Source: Cellulomonas taurus
GTDB lineage: Bacteria > Actinomycetota > Actinomycetes > Actinomycetales > Cellulomonadaceae
Length of the DNA: 64,000 nt
Assembly (NCBI RefSeq): GCF_012931845.1
Contig: NZ_CP051884.1
Location: 1,798,001 to 1,862,000, forward strand
Direction of reading: 5' to 3'
Position numbers and translations under genes: made by a program. This document shows positions 54,651 through 64,000 of the stretch, in pieces. The notes under the pieces are model-generated. The model ran no database searches, was not told the DNA's origin, and worked only from the letters and a program-made list of their open reading frames with translations. The stretch's first letter is position 1. Every line of letters begins with the position of its first letter.

Positions 54651-56666
54651 TCACGATGCCGCCGGGGGCGGTGTCACCGGTGCGGCGGCCGGGCTCGCGA
54701 GGGCCGTCACCACCGCCTCGGCCGTCTTGGGACCCATGCCGGGCACCGCGGCGATCTCCTCCGCCGTGGCGGCACGCAGTCGCTTCACCGAGCCGAAGTG
54801 CTGGAGCAGCGCCGCGGCGCGGGACGGGCCGAGACCCGGCACGTCGTCCAGCACCGAGACGGTCATCCCCTTGGACCGCTTGCGCCGGTGCGCGGTGATC
54901 GCGAACCGGTGCGCCTCGTCCCGGAGCCGCTGCAGCAGGTACAGACCCTCCGAGGAACGTTGCAGGATCACCGGGTAGTCGTCGTCCGGCACCCAGACCT
55001 CCTCGAGCCGCTTGGCGAGGCCGCACAGGGCGACGTCGTCGATGCCGAGCTCGTCCAGCGCCTTCCGGGCGGCGGCGACCTGCGGCGGGCCGCCGTCGAC
55101 CACCACCAGGTTCGGCGGGTAGGCGAAGCGCTGCGGCTTGCCGGTGGTCGGGTCGACCGGTCCGCTGCGCACCTCGCCGAGGTCGGCGTCGGCCAGCGCC
55201 TCGGCGGTCTGGTCCTCCCCCAGGCCGAGTTCCAGGTCACCGGCCTTCTCGCGCTCGGCCAGGTAGCGCCGGAACCGCCGGGTGATCACCTCGTGCATCG
55301 CCTCGGTGTCGTCCCGGGCGCCGTCGCCCTCGGAACCGCGGATGGTGAACTGCCGGTACTCGCTCTTGCGGGCCAGGCCGTCCTCGAACACCACCATCGA
55401 CGCGACCTGGTACGTGCCCTGGTTGTGCGAGACGTCGTAGCACTCGATCCGCAGCGGCGCCGATGCCAGGCCCAGGGCCTCCTGGATCTCCTGCAACGCC
55501 TGGGACCGGGTGGTCAGGTCACCGGCGCGGCGGGTGCGGTGCAGCGCCAGGGCGTGTTCGGCGTTCTTGAGGACGGTGGCGGCCAGTTCGCGCTTGTCAC
55601 CGCGCTGCGGGATCCGGACCTGGACCCGGGAACCGCGCAGCCCGGACAGCCAGGTCTGCACCTGCTCGACGTCCGCGGGCAGGGTGGGCACCAGGACCTC
55701 GCGGGGCACGGTGCCGGTGACGCCGGGTTCGGCCTCGCCGTACACCTGTTGCAGCAGTCGCTCGACCATGTCCGCGTCGGTGACGTCCTCGACCTTCTCC
55801 ACCACCCAGCCGCGCTGACCGCGGATCCGGCCGTCCCGGACGTGGAACACCTGGACCGCCGCCTCCAGCTCGTCACCGGCCAGGGCGAAGATGTCCGCGT
55901 CCGTACCGTCGGACAGCACCACGGCGTTCTTCTCCGTCGCGCGCTGCAGGGCGGCGATGTCGTCCCGCAACCGGGCTGCCCGCTCGTAGTCCTGCTCGGC
56001 GGCCGCCTCCTTCATCCGGGCGGTCAGCCGCCGGGTGAAGCGCGCGGTGTCGCCGGCCATGAAGTCGGCGAACTCCTCGGCCAGGACGTGGTGATCCTCC
56101 TGGCTGATCCGGCCGACGCAAGGGGCCGAGCACTTGTCGATATACCCGAGCAGGCACGGGCGACCCTGCTGCGCCGCGCGCTTGAACACCCCGGCCGAGC
56201 AGGTGCGCACCGGGAACACCCGCAGCAGCAGGTCGACGGTCTCCCGGATCGCCCAGGCGTGCGCGTAGGGGCCGAAGTACCGGGTTCCGGGCCGCTTGGC
56301 TCCGCGCATCACCTGCACCCGGGGGAACTTCTCCGCCAGGGTCACCGCGAGGTACGGGTAGGACTTGTCGTCCCGGTACTTCACGTTGAACCGCGGGTCG
56401 TACTCCTTGATCCAGGAGTACTCCAGCGCCAGGGACTCCACCTCGGTGCCGACCACGGTCCACTGCACCGACGAGGCGGTGGTCACCATCGCCTGGGTGC
56501 GGGGGTGCAGGCCGGCCACGTCCTGGAAGTACGAGTTCAGTCGTTGCCGCAGGCTCTTGGCCTTCCCGACGTAGATGACCCGGCCGTGCTCGTCGCGGAA
56601 CCGGTACACCCCGGGCTGGTCCGGGATCTCCCCGGGCGCGGGACGGTAGGTCGCGGGATCAGCCAT
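54651..56666 (-). CDS. uvrC: Excinuclease ABC subunit C
   Basis: 671 residues. GIY-YIG nuclease about 14-95 ([19 protein letters not shown]), cysteine-containing [20 protein letters not shown] block, UVR motif about 200-235, RNase H-like endonuclease ([20 protein letters not shown] onward) and C-terminal helix-hairpin-helix (about 605-655). Makes both incisions in nucleotide excision repair. Next to rapZ, as usual in actinobacteria. Confidence 0.97.
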   Translation of the reverse strand: MADPATYRPAPGEIPDQPGVYRFRDEHGRVIYVGKAKSLRQRLNSYFQDVAGLHPRTQAMVTTASSVQWTVVGTEVESLALEYSWIKEYDPRFNVKYRDDKSYPYLAVTLAEKFPRVQVMRGAKRPGTRYFGPYAHAWAIRETVDLLLRVFPVRTCSAGVFKRAAQQGRPCLLGYIDKCSAPCVGRISQEDHHVLAEEFADFMAGDTARFTRRLTARMKEAAAEQDYERAARLRDDIAALQRATEKNAVVLSDGTDADIFALAGDELEAAVQVFHVRDGRIRGQRGWVVEKVEDVTDADMVERLLQQVYGEAEPGVTGTVPREVLVPTLPADVEQVQTWLSGLRGSRVQVRIPQRGDKRELAATVLKNAEHALALHRTRRAGDLTTRSQALQEIQEALGLASAPLRIECYDVSHNQGTYQVASMVVFEDGLARKSEYRQFTIRGSEGDGARDDTEAMHEVITRRFRRYLAEREKAGDLELGLGEDQTAEALADADLGEVRSGPVDPTTGKPQRFAYPPNLVVVDGGPPQVAAARKALDELGIDDVALCGLAKRLEEVWVPDDDYPVILQRSSEGLYLLQRLRDEAHRFAITAHRRKRSKGMTVSVLDDVPGLGPSRAAALLQHFGSVKRLRAATAEEIAAVPGMGPKTAEAVVTALASPAAAPVTPPPAAS

Positions 56667-56716
56667 GGGATGAGCCTAAGCAGAGGTGGTGACATGCCGG
56701 TGCACGGGCCACCCCC

Positions 56717-56722
56717 TACGGT
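56717..56722 (+). promoter_or_regulatory. -10 hexamer of the OsmC-like gene
   Basis: TACGGT ends seven bases before the ATG at 56729. No ribosome-binding sequence is present, so transcription probably begins at the start codon (leaderless mRNA). No clear -35. Confidence 0.45.
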
Positions 56723-56728
56723 GTCGTG

Positions 56729-57211
56729 ATGGGGCTCCTGCACAGCTATGACGTGGACGTGATCTGGACCGGTGCCGGGACGGAGGGCACCACCGGGTAC
56801 ACCGCCTACTCCCGGGACCACGAGATCCGGGTGGCGGGCAAGCCGGTGCTGGCCGGGTCGGCCGATGCCGCCTTCCGGGGCGATCCCGGTCGGCACACGC
56901 CGGAGGACCTGCTGGTGGCCTCGTTGTCGCAGTGCCACATGCTCTGGTTCCTGCACCTGGCCGGGGCGGACGGGTTCGTGGTGGTCGACTACCAGGACCG
57001 GGCGACCGGGACCATGCGGGTGGAGGCGGCCGGGCACGGGGCGTTCACCGATGTGGTGCTGCGCCCCCGGGTGCTGCTGCGCGGGGACGTCGGCCCGGAG
57101 GTGGACGTCCGACTGGCGGAGGTGCACGAACGGGCGCACGAACACTGCTTCATCGCGCGGTCGGTGAACTTCCCGGTGCGCATCGAGCCGGTGCCCGCCA
57201 CCGCGGAGTGA
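56729..57211 (+). CDS. OsmC/Ohr-family protein
   Basis: 160 residues. AYSRDHEIRVAGKPVLAGSA, catalytic-type glutamate in TPEDLLVASLSQCHMLWFL with the first cysteine, and HERAHEHCFIARSVNFPV with the second cysteine. The two-cysteine layout is that of thiol peroxidases reducing organic hydroperoxides. ATG at 56729 chosen; a GTG precedes it directly. Convergent with uvrA and separated by a hairpin. Confidence 0.88.
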   Translation: MGLLHSYDVDVIWTGAGTEGTTGYTAYSRDHEIRVAGKPVLAGSADAAFRGDPGRHTPEDLLVASLSQCHMLWFLHLAGADGFVVVDYQDRATGTMRVEAAGHGAFTDVVLRPRVLLRGDVGPEVDVRLAEVHERAHEHCFIARSVNFPVRIEPVPATAE

Positions 57212-57212
57212 C

Positions 57213-57251
57213 GCACAGCCCGCCGGGTACCAGGGAACCGGCGGGCCGTGC
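57213..57251. terminator. Convergent hairpin terminator
   Basis: GCCCGCCGG/CCGGCGGGC stem extended outward by GCAC/GTGC after one unpaired base each side; between the OsmC-like stop and the uvrA stop. Confidence 0.65.
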
Positions 57252-57260
57252 GGGCGACGC

Positions 57261-60122
<2,862 letters not shown>

Positions 60123-60129
60123 GTCCAGC

Positions 60130-60168
60130 ATCGTAAGGCGACCCACTGACACTCGCACACCCGTTCGA
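60130..60168 (-). promoter_or_regulatory. uvrA promoter with LexA (SOS) box
   Basis: Leftward strand reads TCGAACGGGTGTGCGA at 60153-60168, matching the actinobacterial LexA consensus TCGAACRNRYGTTYGA in 14 of 16 positions (left half perfect). -10 TACGAT at 60130-60135, so the box covers the -35 position. SOS control of uvrA is well known in bacteria. Confidence 0.65.
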
Positions 60169-60185
60169 ACGGTGTGACCGGTCAC
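60161..60185. promoter_or_regulatory. Two adjacent palindromes between uvrA and the GH15-like gene
   Basis: CCGTTCGAACGG (60161-60172) and GTGACCGGTCAC (60174-60185) are both perfect 12-bp palindromes. The first overlaps the LexA box; the second lies 19 bases upstream of the GH15-like start and may bind another regulator. Confidence 0.45.
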
Positions 60186-60204
60186 GTCGGTGCACCATGG
60201 CGGC

Positions 60205-61986
60205 ATGACGTTCACTCCCATCGGCGACTACGCGGTGCTCGGCGACGGCAGGACGGCGGCCCTGCTGTCCCGCACCGGATCGATCGACTGGTGGTGTCCG
60301 CCGCGCTTCGACGCCGCCGCGTGCTTCGCCGCCCTGCTCGGTGACCAGGAGCACGGACGGTGGCTGCTGACCGCACCCGAGGCAACCGAGATCACCCGGG
60401 CCTGGCGCGGGGACTCCTTCGTGCTCGACACCACGGTGCGGACCCCCACCGGCACCGCGGTGCTGACCGACGCGCTGCCGACCCGCGAGCACGGCGCGGA
60501 GATCGTGCGGCGGGTCCGGGTGATCGAGGGCGCGGTCCGGCTCCGGCACGAGTGGGTGGTCAGGTTCGGCTACGGCGCGGTCCAGCCCTGGGTGCACCGG
60601 GTGCCGGGGGCGATCCAGGCGGTGGCCGGGCCGGACCGGTTGCTGCTGCGGGGCGACCGGCTGCCGGTGGCGGACGCCGAACGTCACGTGCACCAGGACG
60701 ACTTCACGCTGGACGCCGGGGAGCAGGCCCAGTGGTCGCTGCTGTGGACGCCCTCCTGGGAGCCGGCGCCCCGGCCCACCGACGAGGCCACCGCCCTGGA
60801 CGACGCCGTCGACGGCTGGGGTCGCTGGGCACGGCGCAGCCACTACCGGGGGTCGTACCGGGAAGAGGTGGTGCGTTCGCTGCTGGTGCTGCGGCTGCTC
60901 ACCCATCGGGACACCGGCGGGATCGTCGCGGCGGCCACCACCTCGCTGCCGGAGGACCCGGGCGGCGAACGCAACTGGGACTACCGGTTCTGCTGGCTGC
61001 GGGACGCGGCGATGACCTTGCAGGCACTGCTGGAACACGGCTACCGCGAGGAGGCGCAGGCCTGGCGGCAGTGGCTGCTCCGTGCGGTGGCCGGGGACCC
61101 GGCGGACCTGCAGATCGTCTACGGCATCGACGGTCGCCGTGACCTGGCCGAGCACGAGCTCGACCACCTGCCGGGCTACGCCGGGTCGCGCCCGGTCCGG
61201 GTCGGTAACGCCGCGGTGGGTCAGGTGCAGAACGACGTCCTCGGCGAGGTGATGTGCGCCCTGGACCTCGCGCGGCAGTGCGGGATCGCCGAGAGCACCG
61301 ACTCGTGGTCGCTGCAGTCGCACCTGGTCGAGGCGCTGATCGGCACGTGGCGCGAGCCGGACCGGGGCATCTGGGAGGTGCGGGGCGCTCCGCGCCGGTT
61401 CACCCATTCCGCCGTGATGGCCTGGGCGGCGCTCGACCGGGCGGTGCACGCGGTCACCGAGCACGGGCTGCCCGGGCCGGTCGAGCGCTGGGCACGGGTG
61501 CGGGACGAGATCCGGGCCGAGGTCCTCGACTGGGGGTGGGACGAGGACCTGGGCAGCTTCGTGCAGTCGGCCGGGGTCCGGCACACCGACGCCGCCCTGT
61601 TGCAGCTGTCCCAGGTGGGGTTCCTCCCGGCCGACGATCCGCGGATGATCGGCACCGTACGGGCCGTCCGCGCCGAGCTGGAGATCGCGCCGGGCCTGCT
61701 GCTGCGCTACCGGACCGACCGTGCCGACGACGGGCTCGCGGGCACCGAGCACCCCTTCCTGGCGTGCTCGGGGTGGTTGGCGGACGCGTTGGCCCGACAG
61801 GGTGACGTCGCGGGGGCCGAACAGGTGCTGCGCACCCTGACCGGCATCGCCACCGACCTCGGGCTGCTGGCCGAGGAGTACGACCCGGAGGGCGGCCGGA
61901 TGATCGGCAACCTGCCGCAGGCACTGTCCCACCTGGCGTTCGTCCGGGCGGTCCACCAGCACGACCGGGCCGAGGCGCGGCGATGA
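60205..61986 (+). CDS. Glycoside hydrolase 15-like protein (glucoamylase/trehalase type)
   Basis: 593 residues, no signal peptide. N-terminal [20 protein letters not shown] then [18 protein letters not shown], middle [20 protein letters not shown], and [20 protein letters not shown] with the catalytic-type glutamate; C-terminal [19 protein letters not shown]. This layout matches actinobacterial GH15 enzymes, some of which are trehalases in mycobacteria and streptomycetes. Substrate could be trehalose or an alpha-glucan. ATG at 60205 precedes the conserved start; GTG at 60190 is possible. Its stop overlaps the MBL-fold gene (ATGA). Confidence 0.88.
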   Translation: MTFTPIGDYAVLGDGRTAALLSRTGSIDWWCPPRFDAAACFAALLGDQEHGRWLLTAPEATEITRAWRGDSFVLDTTVRTPTGTAVLTDALPTREHGAEIVRRVRVIEGAVRLRHEWVVRFGYGAVQPWVHRVPGAIQAVAGPDRLLLRGDRLPVADAERHVHQDDFTLDAGEQAQWSLLWTPSWEPAPRPTDEATALDDAVDGWGRWARRSHYRGSYREEVVRSLLVLRLLTHRDTGGIVAAATTSLPEDPGGERNWDYRFCWLRDAAMTLQALLEHGYREEAQAWRQWLLRAVAGDPADLQIVYGIDGRRDLAEHELDHLPGYAGSRPVRVGNAAVGQVQNDVLGEVMCALDLARQCGIAESTDSWSLQSHLVEALIGTWREPDRGIWEVRGAPRRFTHSAVMAWAALDRAVHAVTEHGLPGPVERWARVRDEIRAEVLDWGWDEDLGSFVQSAGVRHTDAALLQLSQVGFLPADDPRMIGTVRAVRAELEIAPGLLLRYRTDRADDGLAGTEHPFLACSGWLADALARQGDVAGAEQVLRTLTGIATDLGLLAEEYDPEGGRMIGNLPQALSHLAFVRAVHQHDRAEARR

Positions 61987-62588
61987 TCGCCTCGGTGGCC
62001 GTGGCGCCCATGGACAACAACATCTACCTGATCCAGTGCACGGCGACCGGCGCCGGACTGTTGGTGGACGCCGCGGCGGAGGCTGATCGGGTGCTCGCAC
62101 TGCTGGGGGCGACCGAGCCGGTGGGGGTGGTGACCACGCATCGGCACGGCGACCACCTGGGTGCGTTGGCCGAGGTGCTGACGGCGACCGGCGTCGGTTC
62201 GTGGGCCGGGGCACCGGATGCGGCGGCCGTCGCCGCGGCGGCCGGGGTTCCGCTCCCCCGCCCGCTGTCCGACGGGGACCGCCTCACGGTGGGTGCGCTC
62301 ACGATCTCCGTGATCGCCCTGCGTGGGCACACCCCCGGGTCGATCGCCCTGGCCTGGACCGATCCGGACGACGGGCTGACCCATCTGGTCACCGGTGACT
62401 CGCTGTTCCCCGGCGGACCAGGCAGGACCCGGACACCGGAGGACTTCCGCACGCTGATGACCGACCTGGAGCAGCGGGTGTTCGCCCGGTTCGACGACGC
62501 CACCGTGGTGCATCCCGGTCACGGGCTGCCGACCACCCTCGGCGCCGAACGGGGGTCGCTGCCCGACTGGTGGGCGCGCGGCTGGTGA
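61983..62588 (+). CDS. Metallo-beta-lactamase-fold hydrolase
   Basis: 201 residues. Metal motif THRHGDHLG (HxHxDH), then GHTPGSIAL, TGDSLFPGG and HPGHGLPTT give the remaining ligands. MDNNIYLIQCTATGAGLLVD start resembles glyoxalase II-like and general MBL hydrolases. Substrate unknown. Coupled to the GH15-like gene by overlap. Confidence 0.88.
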   Translation: MIASVAVAPMDNNIYLIQCTATGAGLLVDAAAEADRVLALLGATEPVGVVTTHRHGDHLGALAEVLTATGVGSWAGAPDAAAVAAAAGVPLPRPLSDGDRLTVGALTISVIALRGHTPGSIALAWTDPDDGLTHLVTGDSLFPGGPGRTRTPEDFRTLMTDLEQRVFARFDDATVVHPGHGLPTTLGAERGSLPDWWARGW

Positions 62589-62688
62589 GCCGACCACGAT
62601 CGGGTGATCGTCTCGGATGGTGTCCGATTCGCCTGTTCTGCCATAGTGTCCGCGGTTTCAGTCCCGCCGTGCCCGAGGAGAACAGCCC

Positions 62689-64000
62689 ATGTCGACCGAC
62701 GACGACAGCACCCGTCCGGAGGGCTCGTCGCAGCCAGCACCGGAGCACGAGTGGCCGACCAGCGACACCGGCGAGTCGTCGGGCACCGCCGACTCGGGCT
62801 CCGACCAGGCGAGCACCGACCAGTTCACCCGGTGGAGCCAGCCGAGTGCCGCGCCGGAGACCGCCGCCTACGGAACCCCGGGCTACGGCGCGCAGCCCAG
62901 CGGTGAGCAGACGGCCGCGTACGGGACCCCGGCCTACGGCGCCCCGCAGTCCGGCGTCGACCAGACCGCCGCCTACGGCACACCGGCGGCGCAGGCCTCG
63001 GGTGACGGCTCCGGCAGCGGTGAGACCCCGAGCTACGGCGAGCCCGCCGGCGAGGCTCCGAGCGCGCCGTCCTACGGTCAGCCCGCCGGCGACGCCCCCA
63101 GTGCACCCTCCTACGGTCAGCCCACCGGATACGGCCAGGCAGCGTCGTCCAGCCAGTCCGCGGCGGGTCAGGCTCCCTACGGCCAGGCACCGACCACCGG
63201 TGAGACCTCGTCCACCGGCTATGGCGCACCGGCCTACGGCCAGCAGCCCTACGGTGCGGCGCCGCAGGGGTACGGCTCCCCGCAGCAGGGTTACGGCCAG
63301 CCCGGTGCTCAGCAGCCCGGCTACGGCCAGCCCGGCAGCCAGGGTTACGGCCAGCCCGGGTACCCGGCACCCGGCGCACCCGGTGGCAGCTACCCCGGCT
63401 ACGCCCCCTACCCGGGCCCCGGGTCGAGCTCGCGCTGGGACGGCCCCTCGATCGCCTCGCTGGTCACCGCCGTGCTCGGCATCGGTCCGGCCGCTGTGGT
63501 GCTCGGCATCATCGGCCTGCGCCGCACCAAGAAGAACGCCACCCAGGGCAAGTGGATGGCCATCGTCGGTCTGATCTACGGCGGGCTGCAGACCCTGCTG
63601 TACCTGACCCTGGCGATCGCGATCCCGCTGGCGATCAACCACGAGAACGCCCAGGAGCGCGCCGAGCTCGACCGCCTGTACAACAACTGCGCCGACGGCT
63701 CGATGTCCGCCTGCGACGACCTGTACTGGGAGGCCGACATCAACTCGCCGGAGGAGGAGTTCGCCTCCACCTGTGGCGGCACCACCACCGACTCCGGCGG
63801 TGTCTGCGAGCTGCAGAGCATCGGCCCGGACGACGACACCGGCACCACCGACTCCAGCGCCATCGACCCGGACGCCCAGTCGTACGGCGACGACCCGACC
63901 CTGGACGCCTACTGGGACGCCTGCGAGGCCGGCGACCCGGACGCCTGCGACAACCTGTCCTGGGAGTCGCCCTGGGACTCGGAGTACGAGCAGTTCGGCA
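62689..64000 (+). CDS. DUF4190-like membrane protein with YGQ-rich N terminus and cysteine repeats (3' end outside window)
   Basis: 437 residues present, C terminus cut. Acidic/serine start, then about 180 residues of Tyr-Gly-Gln-Pro repeats ([19 protein letters not shown] units), a low-complexity prion-like segment. From about 255: two membrane segments ([20 protein letters not shown], then [20 protein letters not shown]) joined by a short RRTKKNA loop, the DUF4190 layout. After the second segment, two repeats of CxxGxxxACDxLYWE-type with acidic residues, one followed by TCGG. ATG at 62689 preceded by GAGGAG. Cell-surface function unknown. Confidence 0.75.
   Translation, partial: MSTDDDSTRPEGSSQPAPEHEWPTSDTGESSGTADSGSDQASTDQFTRWSQPSAAPETAAYGTPGYGAQPSGEQTAAYGTPAYGAPQSGVDQTAAYGTPAAQASGDGSGSGETPSYGEPAGEAPSAPSYGQPAGDAPSAPSYGQPTGYGQAASSSQSAAGQAPYGQAPTTGETSSTGYGAPAYGQQPYGAAPQGYGSPQQGYGQPGAQQPGYGQPGSQGYGQPGYPAPGAPGGSYPGYAPYPGPGSSSRWDGPSIASLVTAVLGIGPAAVVLGIIGLRRTKKNATQGKWMAIVGLIYGGLQTLLYLTLAIAIPLAINHENAQERAELDRLYNNCADGSMSACDDLYWEADINSPEEEFASTCGGTTTDSGGVCELQSIGPDDDTGTTDSSAIDPDAQSYGDDPTLDAYWDACEAGDPDACDNLSWESPWDSEYEQFG

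Overview
High-GC actinobacterial chromosome, most likely a polysaccharide-degrading member of Micrococcales such as Cellulomonadaceae. The pointers are RbpA, WhiA, OpcA, SecG/Tpi/Pgk/Gap synteny, an actinobacterial-type UvrA, an LAxTG (class E type) sorting signal, many GTG starts and several start codons placed for leaderless transcription. No phage, insertion sequence, CRISPR array or integrative element was seen. One RNA gene is present, tRNA-Pro(GGG).

Left part (1-31 kb), accessory functions. A redox operon (ferredoxin, superoxide dismutase, ferredoxin-NADP reductase cut by the window edge) reads leftward from a promoter carrying a near-perfect SoxR/MerR-type operator. Next come a DUF1275 membrane protein, a small coiled-coil-like protein and a chemoreceptor. 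A rightward four-gene catabolic cassette of unknown substrate follows (FAD oxidoreductase, hydantoinase/oxoprolinase-type ATPase, HExxH protein, ion-transporter-superfamily permease), with a convergent LacI regulator that carries the same operator-like sequence as the cassette promoter. A complete leftward galactan-utilisation operon covers 11.5-21 kb: GH42 beta-galactosidase, MalEFG-type ABC importer, a sortase-anchored GH53 endo-galactanase and a LacI regulator. Then come a P-loop kinase/F420-type protein pair, TetR plus drug exporter, VOC protein plus WYL regulator, a putative immunity protein, a Cmx-type exporter with a possible attenuator leader, tRNA-Pro, a secreted alpha-amylase with CBM20, and an MFS gene.

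Middle and right part (31-64 kb), mostly conserved housekeeping. A leftward run in the gene order ctaB, xerD, parA-like, scpA, scpB, rluB, tyrA, cmk, plsC-like, der is largely joined by overlapping stop/start codons. Divergent from it is the pentose-phosphate operon tal-zwf-opcA-pgl, with no transketolase gene at its usual place between ctaB and tal. Then come rbpA, secG, tpiA, pgk, gap and whiA-yvcK-rapZ-uvrC, all leftward, an OsmC-like gene, uvrA under a LexA-type box, a GH15-like gene with a metallo-beta-lactamase-fold hydrolase, and the start of a YGQ-rich DUF4190-like membrane protein.

The least explained items are the FAD/HyuA/HExxH/transporter cassette with its shared operators, a 63-bp inverted-repeat element present twice in intergenic DNA (34.4 and 47.3 kb), the putative attenuator before the Cmx-like exporter, and the cysteine-repeat tail of the last protein. 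All functional names come from reading motifs; no database search was run.
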